Positions 63,301-64,000 of a DNA stretch of 64,000 nt are shown here, one piece after another. The notes beneath the pieces are model-generated. The model did no database searches. It worked only from the letters and a program-made list of their open reading frames with translations, and was not told the origin of the DNA. How positions within the stretch are numbered: position 1 is the stretch's first letter; each line of letters opens with the position of its first letter. This stretch comes from Ceratotherium simum simum (Eukaryota; Chordata; Mammalia; Perissodactyla; Rhinocerotidae): positions 4,924,218 through 4,988,217 of the forward strand of contig NW_004454175.1 in the NCBI RefSeq assembly GCF_000283155.1. Reading direction: 5' to 3'. The translations under genes were made by a program, and so were the position numbers.

Positions 63301-64000
63301 TGGGGCGCCACCATCATACACTGGTTTTCCCCATCCAAGGGTTATGGAAGTTTTGGTCGTATCAACCACTTTGAGATTGGTTGGTGGACCAGGTGGTTCT
63401 GAAAATCAATTATATAAGAATAAATTTACACATAGTTAACCACTACTAGTGATATTTTAATGTGTGATTTTATATAGTCCATTCTCAATTAATCAAAGAT
63501 AGGGCATTCAATTTCTCAATTACAAAATCCTCCTTATTTTCCTTCATAAAATTAGAATCTACCTTTGATGTACATTTTGGGTGATTTGGTGAAAGATCTA
63601 CTTGGAAAAATATTGGCTAAAATAAAGTTTTGATGTTTCAGATTTAACTTATTTGTCTAATACCCCTGTGCTTGAGATTAAGAGTTGGTGTAATATCAGA
63701 AAAAGCAAGAACATCATACCTATGGGGTCTTTTGCCACTACTGGTCTTGATGGCAGGCTTGGTTCTCCAATTCCAATTTCATTTTCTGCCTTGACACGGA
63801 ACTGATATTCATGTCCTGGGAAGAGATTCTGGACTTTCAAACGTCTCTCAGGGATGGCATTCTTGTTAACAGGGACCCATCGTGTTGAATGTTTTTCCTT
63901 TTTCTCCAAAAAGTATCCTGTGATGGACTTTCCACCATCATATTCAGGTGGAGTCCAAACCACAGTCATCTCTTCTTTGCTTACTTTAGTGACTTCTGGG
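3083..64000 (-). CDS. TTN: Titin, C-terminal part (spliced, 60 exons)
   Basis: Titin is the giant sarcomere scaffold running from Z-disc to M-band; this part lies in the thick-filament A-band and M-band. The sequence shows 93 Fn3 and 47 Ig domains in the titin order, a titin-type kinase, and a C-terminus ending in the motif NIRSI before the stop at 3083-3085. Joining exons at GT-AG sites gives an uninterrupted frame of about 45.2 kb. The 5' end lies outside the window, so the I-band and Z-disc parts are absent. A-domain names are obtained by counting back from A170 next to the kinase. They agree with two recognised landmarks: A71 (the known Fn3 starting PPGKPVPLN) and A150 (with the motif SPGPCG). 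Exon numbers follow the 363-exon human scheme by position from the last exon, which is an inference. Confidence 0.98.
3516..3818 (-). CDS. TTN: Titin exon Mex5 (no. 362): serine-rich is7 cassette
   Basis: Encodes 101 residues with no Ig or Fn3 fold, very rich in Ser and Met (for example [17 protein letters not shown]). This is the is7 linker between M9 and M10. The exon is 303 nt and phase 1 on both sides, so skipping keeps the frame. In mammals Mex5-plus and Mex5-minus titins are known, and is7 binds calpain-3. Donor is G|GTGAGC, acceptor ACAG|CT. Confidence 0.96.
4344..4497 (-). CDS. TTN: Titin exon Mex4 (no. 361): C-terminal half of Ig M9
   Basis: A 154-nt exon that starts in phase 0 and ends in phase 1. 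It completes Ig M9: strands with [13 protein letters not shown], the [11 protein letters not shown] motif and the final ATASLTVL strand. The first half of M9 is in the exon at 4595-5286, so an intron interrupts the domain. Confidence 0.95.
4595..5286 (-). CDS. TTN: Titin exon Mex3 (no. 360): is6 linker, Ig M8, first half of M9
   Basis: Starts in phase 1 with [13 protein letters not shown] and a charged, Glu/Lys-rich linker of about 100 residues (is6), partly helical in appearance. Ig M8 follows ([13 protein letters not shown]), then the N-terminal half of M9 ([15 protein letters not shown]). It ends in phase 0 at A|GTAAGT. The 692-nt length fits these phases. Confidence 0.95.
5287..5993 (-). 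other. TTN: TTN intron between Mex3 and Mex2 exons
   Basis: 707 nt, AT-rich. A short GT-rich stretch lies near 5911-5922. The segment around 5780-5805 resembles the tail of an ancient interspersed repeat. No additional exon is seen. Confidence 0.6.
5994..6150 (-). CDS. TTN: Titin exon Mex2 (no. 359): C-terminal half of Ig M7
   Basis: 157 nt, phase 0 in and phase 1 out. It begins [10 protein letters not shown] and carries the [14 protein letters not shown] signature of an Ig F-G region, finishing M7 begun at the end of the kinase exon. The acceptor is TATAG|GCC. A SINE A-tail ends about 28 nt upstream of this acceptor. Confidence 0.95.
6179..6518 (-). mobile_element. ERE-type SINE (tRNA-derived) in M-band intron
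   Basis: Reads on the minus strand from a GGCCGGCCC head through a tRNA-like segment to an A-rich tail with TAAA repeats. It is flanked by a perfect 13-bp target-site duplication, GAGTTGAGTTTTA at 6166-6178 and 6519-6531. The head and body match the equine repetitive element family as known in perissodactyls. It makes up 340 of the intron's 480 nt. Confidence 0.93.
6631..12374 (-). CDS. TTN: Titin exon Mex1 (no. 358): A169-A170, kinase, M1-M6, half of M7
   Basis: A 5,744-nt exon, phase 1 in and phase 0 out. Order: Ig A169 ([12 protein letters not shown] start), Fn3 A170 ([13 protein letters not shown]), the titin kinase with its regulatory tail, Ig M1, short linker is1, M2, M3, a long charged linker is2 (about 490 residues, with RS/SP-type sites such as [11 protein letters not shown]), M4, is3, M5, a KSP-rich is4, M6, is5 with a 13-residue tandem repeat, and the N-terminal half of M7 ending WTKDGK. 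In the M-band this region binds myomesin (M4), FHL2 (is2), NBR1 (kinase) and, with A168, MuRF1 (established knowledge). The main lineage difference visible is the is5 repeat. Confidence 0.98.
6783..6958 (-). repeat. TTN: Coding minisatellite, 39-nt unit (13 residues), is5 linker
   Basis: Four full tandem units at 6783-6821, 6822-6860, 6861-6899 and 6900-6938, plus a partial fifth. The protein consensus is [13 protein letters not shown]. Units differ by a few bases. The block lies between Ig M6 and M7 and keeps the reading frame. It is rich in Lys, Thr and Ser, so it is probably flexible and phosphorylatable (inference). Confidence 0.95.
7350..7437 (-). other. TTN: KSP phosphorylation repeats (is4 linker)
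   Basis: Four closely spaced VKSP motifs ([25 protein letters not shown]) between Ig M5 and M6. In titin these Ser-Pro sites are phosphorylated in differentiating muscle (established knowledge). Confidence 0.92.
10761..10920 (-). other. TTN: Titin kinase autoregulatory tail
   Basis: Follows HPWLKQK with the segment [17 protein letters not shown] and then [12 protein letters not shown]. In the family this C-terminal tail packs into the ATP and substrate sites and is pulled out by force. The end is taken where the linker to Ig M1 begins. Confidence 0.85.
10921..11685 (-). other. TTN: Titin kinase catalytic domain
   Basis: Protein kinase fold from [13 protein letters not shown] (glycine loop) to HPWLKQK. 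Visible key residues: Lys in YMAKFVKV (VAIK-like), catalytic-loop HFDIRPEN in place of HRDxKxxN, and EFG in place of DFG in IIEFGQA. The activation segment has [11 protein letters not shown], with the inhibitory tyrosine known from titin kinase. The EFG and HFD changes are typical of titin kinase, widely regarded as a pseudokinase-like mechanosensor. It lies at the edge of the M-band, C-terminal to A170. Confidence 0.97.
12503..13096 (-). CDS. TTN: Titin exon no. 357: Fn3 A167 and Ig A168
   Basis: 594 nt. Fn3 A167 ([16 protein letters not shown]) is followed by Ig A168 ([14 protein letters not shown]). A168 together with A169 in the next exon is the docking site for the ubiquitin ligase MuRF1. 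Phase 1 on both sides. Ends in GAAG|GTAAAA, completed as VPAK in the kinase exon. Confidence 0.97.
13470..13775 (-). CDS. TTN: Titin exon no. 356: Fn3 A166
   Basis: 306 nt encoding one Fn3 domain, [19 protein letters not shown] at the start and [10 protein letters not shown] at the end. It has the Fn3 core Trp ([12 protein letters not shown]) and the YYFRVSAQN strand. Part of the P-zone, where the regular super-repeat no longer holds. Confidence 0.96.
13876..14451 (-). CDS. TTN: Titin exon no. 355: Ig A164 and A165
   Basis: 576 nt with two Ig domains in tandem, an arrangement not found inside the C-zone. A164 has [11 protein letters not shown] and [15 protein letters not shown]165 has [11 protein letters not shown] and [11 protein letters not shown]. 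This Ig-Ig pair marks the end of the 11-domain pattern and the start of the P-zone. Confidence 0.96.
14452..15111 (-). other. TTN: TTN intron (C-zone to P-zone boundary)
   Basis: 660 nt of unique AT-rich sequence. A minus-strand frame at 14694-14954 has no domain signature. No element or exon is recognised. Confidence 0.6.
15112..15411 (-). CDS. TTN: Titin exon no. 354: Fn3 A163 (C11, slot 11)
   Basis: 300 nt. Starts [17 protein letters not shown] and ends MSVKTKLT plus one base. It is the last Fn3 of the final C-zone super-repeat. Core motifs: [11 protein letters not shown] and [12 protein letters not shown]. Donor is CAT|GTAAGT, and the split codon gives Ser with the next exon. Confidence 0.95.
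15529..15834 (-). CDS. TTN: Titin exon no. 353: Fn3 A162 (C11, slot 10)
   Basis: 306 nt. [18 protein letters not shown] start, [11 protein letters not shown] core, and [12 protein letters not shown] strand. Ends VVCKDPF before a phase-1 donor. Confidence 0.96.
15964..16548 (-). CDS. TTN: Titin exon no. 352: Ig A160 and Fn3 A161 (C11, slots 8-9)
   Basis: 585 nt. The Ig begins [13 protein letters not shown] and has CKWTKEGQD; the Fn3 begins [13 protein letters not shown] and has [11 protein letters not shown]. Ig and Fn3 share an exon here, as in C2 and C8 at slots 4-5 and C2 at slots 8-9. Confidence 0.96.
16643..16945 (-). CDS. TTN: Titin exon no. 351: Fn3 A159 (C11, slot 7)
   Basis: 303 nt. 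[17 protein letters not shown] start, [11 protein letters not shown] core, [12 protein letters not shown] strand. Ends VKVTEML plus one base. Confidence 0.96.
17359..17661 (-). CDS. TTN: Titin exon no. 350: Fn3 A158 (C11, slot 6)
   Basis: 303 nt. [17 protein letters not shown] start, [11 protein letters not shown] core, [12 protein letters not shown] strand. The acceptor reads CTGCAG|GTATT. Confidence 0.96.
17662..18069 (-). other. TTN: TTN intron before exon at 17359
   Basis: 408 nt. A stretch near 17832-17860 resembles the end of an old mammalian repeat. No other feature is seen. Confidence 0.5.
18070..18369 (-). CDS. TTN: Titin exon no. 349: Fn3 A157 (C11, slot 5)
   Basis: 300 nt. [18 protein letters not shown] start, [11 protein letters not shown] core, [12 protein letters not shown] strand. 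Ends IIECRSRI plus one base. Confidence 0.96.
18475..18762 (-). CDS. TTN: Titin exon no. 348: Ig A156 (C11, slot 4)
   Basis: 288 nt. [19 protein letters not shown] start, [10 protein letters not shown] core Trp, [14 protein letters not shown] strand. Confidence 0.96.
18888..19481 (-). CDS. TTN: Titin exon no. 347: Fn3 A154 and A155 (C11, slots 2-3)
   Basis: 594 nt with two Fn3 domains and no intron between them: [17 protein letters not shown], then [16 protein letters not shown]. Core motifs are [11 protein letters not shown] and [11 protein letters not shown]. Confidence 0.96.
19665..19946 (-). CDS. TTN: Titin exon no. 346: Ig A153 (C11, slot 1)
   Basis: 282 nt. [19 protein letters not shown] start, [10 protein letters not shown] core, [14 protein letters not shown] strand. 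First domain of the last super-repeat. Confidence 0.96.
20032..20337 (-). CDS. TTN: Titin exon no. 345: Fn3 A152 (C10, slot 11)
   Basis: 306 nt. [17 protein letters not shown] start, [11 protein letters not shown] core, [12 protein letters not shown] strand. Confidence 0.96.
20338..21241 (-). other. TTN: TTN intron within C10
   Basis: 904 nt. Contains a TTA-type microsatellite at 20512-20540 and a good donor-like site next to 20451. No usable exon is found. Confidence 0.6.
20512..20540. repeat. Trinucleotide microsatellite (TTA/ATT)n
   Basis: About nine tandem ATT/TTA units with one interruption (TACTATT) at the end, inside an intron. Confidence 0.9.
21242..21547 (-). CDS. TTN: Titin exon no. 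344: Fn3 A151 (C10, slot 10)
   Basis: 306 nt. [17 protein letters not shown] start, [11 protein letters not shown] core, [12 protein letters not shown] strand. Ends SCREPS plus T, giving Tyr with the next exon. Confidence 0.96.
21677..21973 (-). CDS. TTN: Titin exon no. 343: Fn3 A150 (C10, slot 9)
   Basis: 297 nt. [18 protein letters not shown] start, [11 protein letters not shown] core, [12 protein letters not shown] strand. In humans this Fn3 (the 119th) is the hot spot for hereditary myopathy with early respiratory failure. The Cys in PGPCG and the Trp and Pro in LAWSLP, which are mutated in patients, are all present here. The exon is called 344 in the 364-exon scheme. Confidence 0.96.
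22069..22359 (-). CDS. TTN: Titin exon no. 342: Ig A149 (C10, slot 8)
   Basis: 291 nt. [20 protein letters not shown] start, [10 protein letters not shown] core, [14 protein letters not shown] strand. Confidence 0.96.
22454..22759 (-). CDS. TTN: Titin exon no. 341: Fn3 A148 (C10, slot 7)
   Basis: 306 nt. [16 protein letters not shown] start, [11 protein letters not shown] core, [12 protein letters not shown] strand. Confidence 0.96.
22816..22851. repeat. Microsatellite (GAT)n(AAT)n
   Basis: Compound trinucleotide tract of five GAT-like units followed by six AAT-like units in the short intron between the exons at 22454 and 22881. Confidence 0.9.
22881..23183 (-). CDS. TTN: Titin exon no. 340: Fn3 A147 (C10, slot 6)
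   Basis: 303 nt. [19 protein letters not shown] start, [11 protein letters not shown] core, [12 protein letters not shown] strand. Confidence 0.96.
23283..25349 (-). CDS. TTN: Titin exon no. 339: seven domains A140-A146 (C9-C10)
   Basis: 2,067 nt without introns. Domain order is Fn3 ([12 protein letters not shown]), Fn3 ([13 protein letters not shown]), Ig ([12 protein letters not shown]), Fn3 ([12 protein letters not shown]), Fn3 ([12 protein letters not shown]), Ig ([12 protein letters not shown]), Fn3 ([12 protein letters not shown]). It bridges two super-repeats: the first two Fn3s close C9 and the rest open C10. Confidence 0.97.
25453..25752 (-). CDS. TTN: Titin exon no. 338: Fn3 A139 (C9, slot 9)
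   Basis: 300 nt. [18 protein letters not shown] start, [11 protein letters not shown] core, [12 protein letters not shown] strand. The usual DGG turn reads DGC. Confidence 0.95.
25870..26157 (-). CDS. TTN: Titin exon no. 337: Ig A138 (C9, slot 8)
   Basis: 288 nt. [19 protein letters not shown] start, [10 protein letters not shown] core, [14 protein letters not shown] strand (His-Arg in place of the usual Asp-x). Confidence 0.95.
26158..26839 (-). other. TTN: TTN intron within C9
   Basis: 682 nt, AT-rich and unique-looking. No repeat family or extra exon is recognised. Confidence 0.55.
26840..27133 (-). CDS. TTN: Titin exon no. 336: Fn3 A137 (C9, slot 7)
   Basis: 294 nt. [16 protein letters not shown] start, [11 protein letters not shown] core, [12 protein letters not shown] strand. 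Confidence 0.95.
27134..27454 (-). other. TTN: TTN intron within C9 (between exons 336 and 335)
   Basis: 321 nt with nothing recognisable beyond splice sites. Confidence 0.5.
27455..29221 (-). CDS. TTN: Titin exon no. 335: six domains A131-A136 (C9)
   Basis: 1,767 nt holding slots 1-6 of C9 in one piece: Ig ([13 protein letters not shown]), Fn3 ([12 protein letters not shown]), Fn3 ([12 protein letters not shown]), Ig ([13 protein letters not shown]), Fn3 ([13 protein letters not shown]), Fn3 ([13 protein letters not shown]). The next domain is again on its own small exon. Confidence 0.97.
29339..29644 (-). CDS. TTN: Titin exon no. 334: Fn3 A130 (C8, slot 11)
   Basis: 306 nt. [17 protein letters not shown] start, [11 protein letters not shown] core, [12 protein letters not shown] strand. 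Confidence 0.96.
29745..30047 (-). CDS. TTN: Titin exon no. 333: Fn3 A129 (C8, slot 10)
   Basis: 303 nt. [17 protein letters not shown] start, [11 protein letters not shown] core, [12 protein letters not shown] strand. Confidence 0.96.
30317..30616 (-). CDS. TTN: Titin exon no. 332: Fn3 A128 (C8, slot 9)
   Basis: 300 nt. [18 protein letters not shown] start, [11 protein letters not shown] core, [12 protein letters not shown] strand. Confidence 0.96.
30729..31016 (-). CDS. TTN: Titin exon no. 331: Ig A127 (C8, slot 8)
   Basis: 288 nt. [19 protein letters not shown] start, [10 protein letters not shown] core, [14 protein letters not shown] strand. Confidence 0.96.
31840..32030 (+). mobile_element. 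MIR SINE (ancient)
   Basis: Shows the MIR core order: a GAGCTGTTTGATGTTGGGAA segment, AACCTCAGTTTCTCTTCTGT, AAAATGGGCTAA, then AGTAAATGTTAGCTGCT. It is diverged, as expected for an element shared by all mammals. Confidence 0.8.
32058..32266 (-). mobile_element. ERE-type SINE
   Basis: GGCCGGCCC head, a tRNA-like box with GGGTTCGGATC on the minus strand, and an A-rich tail with AAATAAATAAA. A 16-bp target-site duplication, AGTCTTTCACTTTTTT, flanks it at 32042-32057 and 32267-32282. It landed just beside the older MIR. Confidence 0.93.
32375..32510 (-). mobile_element. MIR-like fragment
   Basis: Contains CACATTTTACAGTTAAAAGA then GGCCTGGAGAGGTTAAGGAA, the reverse of the MIR core, preceded by a segment common in old mammalian repeats (AGATATCCTGTAGTCCAAAT). 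Confidence 0.6.
32617..32913 (-). CDS. TTN: Titin exon no. 330: Fn3 A126 (C8, slot 7)
   Basis: 297 nt. [15 protein letters not shown] start, [11 protein letters not shown] core, [12 protein letters not shown] strand. Confidence 0.96.
33031..33333 (-). CDS. TTN: Titin exon no. 329: Fn3 A125 (C8, slot 6)
   Basis: 303 nt. [17 protein letters not shown] start, [11 protein letters not shown] core, [12 protein letters not shown] strand. The intron between this exon and the one at 32617 is only 117 nt and has no stop in this frame. Confidence 0.96.
33444..34031 (-). CDS. TTN: Titin exon no. 328: Ig A123 and Fn3 A124 (C8, slots 4-5)
   Basis: 588 nt. The Ig starts [19 protein letters not shown] and, unusually, has VTLSRDG where most slots have a Trp (VTW). 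The Fn3 starts [18 protein letters not shown] with [11 protein letters not shown]. Confidence 0.96.
34139..34435 (-). CDS. TTN: Titin exon no. 327: Fn3 A122 (C8, slot 3)
   Basis: 297 nt. [17 protein letters not shown] start, [11 protein letters not shown] core, [12 protein letters not shown] strand. First small exon after the giant exon. Confidence 0.96.
34436..35287 (-). other. TTN: TTN intron after the giant exon
   Basis: 852 nt, AT-rich, with a short (TA)n at 34779-34791 and an old ERE-type SINE at 34862-35108. No exon is seen. Confidence 0.65.
34862..35108 (-). mobile_element. Old ERE-related SINE
   Basis: Ends on the plus strand in GGGCTGGCCC, a decayed form of the GGCCGGCCC head. It contains GAGGAAGACTAACCTTGAGC and GAAGAAGACTGGCCCTGGCC, the duplicated body seen also in the SINE at 6179. 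Flanked by TCTAAATT at 34854-34861 and 35109-35116. More diverged than the other two elements. Confidence 0.85.
35288..52393 (-). CDS. TTN: Titin giant exon (no. 326): 58 domains A64-A121, C2 end to C8 start
   Basis: A single exon of 17,106 nt (5,702 codons), phase 1 on both sides, without any stop. It starts with Fn3 A64 ([17 protein letters not shown]), then five complete 11-domain super-repeats C3-C7, then Ig A120 ([14 protein letters not shown]) and Fn3 A121 ([17 protein letters not shown]). In total 16 Ig and 42 Fn3 domains. Fn3 domains carry the LxWxxP, DGG and YxFRVxAxN motifs; Igs carry a Trp core and DxGxY. The human counterpart is famous as the longest coding exon, and the length I know for it is the same 17,106 bp. 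The region lies along the myosin filament and binds myosin and MyBP-C. Confidence 0.98.
35868..39106 (-). repeat. TTN: C-zone super-repeat C7 (A109-A119)
   Basis: From Ig [19 protein letters not shown] to Fn3 [17 protein letters not shown]. This is the last complete super-repeat of the giant exon. Confidence 0.93.
39107..42356 (-). repeat. TTN: C-zone super-repeat C6 (A98-A108)
   Basis: From Ig [19 protein letters not shown] to Fn3 [18 protein letters not shown]. The length of about 3.25 kb is nearly constant across C3-C7. Confidence 0.93.
42357..45600 (-). repeat. TTN: C-zone super-repeat C5 (A87-A97)
   Basis: From Ig [19 protein letters not shown] to Fn3 [17 protein letters not shown]. 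Slot 5 has LYTGG in place of DGG. Confidence 0.93.
45601..48840 (-). repeat. TTN: C-zone super-repeat C4 (A76-A86)
   Basis: From Ig [18 protein letters not shown] to Fn3 [17 protein letters not shown]. Slots 6-8 are strikingly like those of C6. Confidence 0.93.
48841..52091 (-). repeat. TTN: C-zone super-repeat C3 (A65-A75)
   Basis: Eleven domains from Ig [13 protein letters not shown] to Fn3 [17 protein letters not shown]. Slot 7 ([14 protein letters not shown]) is the Fn3 known as A71. Slot 7 has YTGG instead of YDGG. Confidence 0.93.
52507..52809 (-). CDS. TTN: Titin exon no. 325: Fn3 A63 (C2, slot 10)
   Basis: 303 nt. [18 protein letters not shown] start, [11 protein letters not shown] core, [12 protein letters not shown] strand. 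The donor is GCAT|GTTAGT, not the nearby GAT|GTAGC, because only the first restores Tyr with the giant exon. Confidence 0.95.
52901..53488 (-). CDS. TTN: Titin exon no. 324: Ig A61 and Fn3 A62 (C2, slots 8-9)
   Basis: 588 nt. The Ig begins [19 protein letters not shown] with [10 protein letters not shown]; the Fn3 begins [18 protein letters not shown] with [11 protein letters not shown]. Confidence 0.96.
53581..53877 (-). CDS. TTN: Titin exon no. 323: Fn3 A60 (C2, slot 7)
   Basis: 297 nt. [16 protein letters not shown] start, [11 protein letters not shown] core, [12 protein letters not shown] strand. Confidence 0.96.
53970..54167 (-). CDS. TTN: Titin exon no. 322: C-terminal two thirds of Fn3 A59 (C2, slot 6)
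   Basis: 198 nt. Starts [15 protein letters not shown] after a split Gly codon, then [18 protein letters not shown], ending VVALDPI. Needs the exon at 54632-54736 to make a complete Fn3 fold. Confidence 0.94.
54168..54631 (-). other. TTN: TTN intron inside Fn3 A59
   Basis: 464 nt, AT-rich, inserted in the domain just after the ITG of GGSPITG. No repeat family is recognised. Confidence 0.7.
54632..54736 (-). CDS. TTN: Titin exon no. 321: N-terminal third of Fn3 A59 (C2, slot 6)
   Basis: Only 105 nt (35 codons): [33 protein letters not shown]. Donor G|GTAATT. This is the smallest exon in the window. The DGG turn reads TGG. Confidence 0.94.
54827..55414 (-). CDS. TTN: Titin exon no. 320: Ig A57 and Fn3 A58 (C2, slots 4-5)
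   Basis: 588 nt. The Ig begins [19 protein letters not shown] with [10 protein letters not shown]; the Fn3 begins [18 protein letters not shown] with [11 protein letters not shown]. Confidence 0.96.
55581..55868 (-). CDS. TTN: Titin exon no. 319: Fn3 A56 (C2, slot 3)
   Basis: 288 nt. [17 protein letters not shown] start, [11 protein letters not shown] core, [12 protein letters not shown] strand. Confidence 0.96.
55959..56249 (-). CDS. TTN: Titin exon no. 318: Fn3 A55 (C2, slot 2)
   Basis: 291 nt. [17 protein letters not shown] start, [11 protein letters not shown] core, [12 protein letters not shown] strand. Confidence 0.96.
56342..56629 (-). CDS. TTN: Titin exon no. 317: Ig A54 (C2, slot 1)
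   Basis: 288 nt. [19 protein letters not shown] start, [10 protein letters not shown] core, [14 protein letters not shown] strand. Confidence 0.96.
56630..57487 (-). other. TTN: TTN intron between C1 and C2
   Basis: 858 nt, AT-rich. No recognised repeat or exon. Confidence 0.55.
57488..57793 (-). CDS. TTN: Titin exon no. 316: Fn3 A53 (C1, slot 11)
   Basis: 306 nt. [17 protein letters not shown] start, [11 protein letters not shown] core, [12 protein letters not shown] strand. Confidence 0.96.
57895..58197 (-). CDS. TTN: Titin exon no. 315: Fn3 A52 (C1, slot 10)
   Basis: 303 nt. [17 protein letters not shown] start, [11 protein letters not shown] core, [12 protein letters not shown] strand. 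Ends DPL plus T, so the shared codon is Tyr. Confidence 0.96.
58286..58582 (-). CDS. TTN: Titin exon no. 314: Fn3 A51 (C1, slot 9)
   Basis: 297 nt. [17 protein letters not shown] start, [11 protein letters not shown] core, [12 protein letters not shown] strand. Confidence 0.96.
58640..58822 (+). mobile_element. MIR-like ancient SINE fragment
   Basis: Contains TATGACCTTGGAAGTCACTT, AATTTCCTCACATGTAAAAT and a tail with TTCAGCTCTAAAACACTATA, an order typical of old mammalian MIR-type repeats. It fills most of the intron 58583-58934. Confidence 0.6.
58935..59222 (-). CDS. TTN: Titin exon no. 313: Ig A50 (C1, slot 8)
   Basis: 288 nt. [19 protein letters not shown] start, [10 protein letters not shown] core, [14 protein letters not shown] strand. 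Confidence 0.96.
59370..59640 (+). mobile_element. Possible ancient LINE or DNA-element fragment
   Basis: Sequence such as AGATCACCCATAATTCTAAC, then TTTCACTATTAGCATTCTGG and TTTTGTATCCTGCTTTTTAG, resembles a widespread old mammalian interspersed repeat. The family is uncertain. It fills most of the intron 59223-59714. Confidence 0.4.
59715..60014 (-). CDS. TTN: Titin exon no. 312: Fn3 A49 (C1, slot 7)
   Basis: 300 nt. [16 protein letters not shown] start, [11 protein letters not shown] core, [12 protein letters not shown] strand (Ala in place of the usual Val after FR). Confidence 0.96.
60179..60481 (-). CDS. TTN: Titin exon no. 311: Fn3 A48 (C1, slot 6)
   Basis: 303 nt. [17 protein letters not shown] start, [11 protein letters not shown] core, [12 protein letters not shown] strand. 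Confidence 0.96.
60571..60870 (-). CDS. TTN: Titin exon no. 310: Fn3 A47 (C1, slot 5)
   Basis: 300 nt. [19 protein letters not shown] start, [11 protein letters not shown] core, [12 protein letters not shown] strand. Confidence 0.96.
60976..61251 (-). CDS. TTN: Titin exon no. 309: Ig A46 (C1, slot 4)
   Basis: 276 nt, the shortest one-domain Ig exon here. [15 protein letters not shown] start, [10 protein letters not shown] core, [14 protein letters not shown] strand. Confidence 0.96.
61317..61552. mobile_element. Possible hAT-type non-autonomous DNA transposon
   Basis: Ends form an imperfect inverted repeat (CTGGTGTTTTTCAAA against TTTCAAAACCACTG), with GTGGGTTGCAACCCATTAGT just inside the left end. 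Internal sequence is AT-rich and non-coding. No clear target duplication is seen. Confidence 0.45.
61681..61983 (-). CDS. TTN: Titin exon no. 308: Fn3 A45 (C1, slot 3)
   Basis: 303 nt. [17 protein letters not shown] start, [11 protein letters not shown] core, [12 protein letters not shown] strand. Includes the insertion EEEQPADRW. Confidence 0.96.
61984..62295 (-). other. TTN: TTN intron within C1 (between exons 307 and 308)
   Basis: 312 nt; nothing recognised. Confidence 0.5.
62296..62595 (-). CDS. TTN: Titin exon no. 307: Fn3 A44 (C1, slot 2)
   Basis: 300 nt. [17 protein letters not shown] start, [11 protein letters not shown] core, [12 protein letters not shown] strand. Confidence 0.96.
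62693..62977 (-). CDS. TTN: Titin exon no. 306: Ig A43 (C1, slot 1)
   Basis: 285 nt. [19 protein letters not shown] start, [10 protein letters not shown] core, [14 protein letters not shown] strand. First domain of the C-zone. Confidence 0.96.
63078..63398 (-). CDS. TTN: Titin exon no. 305: Fn3 A42 (end of D-zone)
   Basis: 321 nt, the longest one-domain Fn3 exon here. [17 protein letters not shown] start, [11 protein letters not shown] core. An extra loop [12 protein letters not shown] lengthens the C-C' region. [12 protein letters not shown] strand. Confidence 0.96.
63399..63719 (-). other. TTN: TTN intron in D-zone
   Basis: 321 nt of AT-rich sequence with no recognised element. Confidence 0.5.
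63720..64000 (-). CDS. TTN: Titin exon no. 304, partial: Fn3 A41 (D-zone)
   Basis: Fn3 domain cut by the window edge; its first strand begins beyond 64000. Visible: [41 protein letters not shown], and the end VVAKDPI before the donor at 63718-63719. Confidence 0.94.

Noticed and set aside
1..64000. CRISPR arrays, bacterial operons, tRNA or rRNA genes, or phage modules.
   Set aside because: None is present. The regular periodicity in the window is the Ig/Fn3 domain repeat of titin at about 300 nt, and the tRNA-like boxes belong to SINEs.

Overview
This window is vertebrate genomic DNA carrying the 3' part of the titin gene (TTN) on the minus strand. The gene reads from position 64000 down to a stop codon at 3083-3085, and its 3' UTR runs to about 2195. 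The lineage is probably Perissodactyla (horse, rhino or tapir). The introns carry several tRNA-derived SINEs with the GGCCGGCCC head typical of ERE (equine repetitive element) families, two of them with clean target-site duplications. I cannot name the species.

I resolve 60 exons: 59 complete, plus one cut by the window edge at 64000. They hold about 45.2 kb of coding sequence. All splice sites read as GT-AG, every exon keeps frame, and I see no frameshift or premature stop. Counting back from the last exon gives human-style numbers 304 to 363 in the 363-exon scheme (add one for the 364-exon scheme). The largest exon (35288-52393, 17,106 nt) lands on number 326, and the kinase exon on number 358.

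Layout in gene order, from high to low coordinates. (1) 63078-64000: the last two Fn3 domains of the D-zone (A41-A42). (2) 15112-62977: the complete C-zone, eleven super-repeats C1-C11, each Ig-Fn3-Fn3-Ig-Fn3-Fn3-Fn3-Ig-Fn3-Fn3-Fn3 (A43-A163). This is the thick-filament ruler that pairs with myosin and myosin-binding protein C. (3) 12503-14451 and the start of the next exon: the P-zone (A164-A170), where MuRF ligases bind. (4) 3083-12374: the M-band part, with the titin kinase, Ig domains M1-M10 and the unique insertions between them, including a KSP phosphorylation block, a 13-residue tandem repeat and a serine-rich skippable cassette. (5) 1-2190: intergenic sequence downstream of TTN with no supported gene.

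The window is one gene encoding a sarcomeric scaffold, so I found no new multi-gene system. The most interesting items are a coding minisatellite in the M-band, a SINE whose A-tail ends about 28 nt from a coding-exon acceptor, a Fn3 domain split by an intron, the exact length of the giant exon, and the mosaic of intron-rich and intron-free super-repeats.
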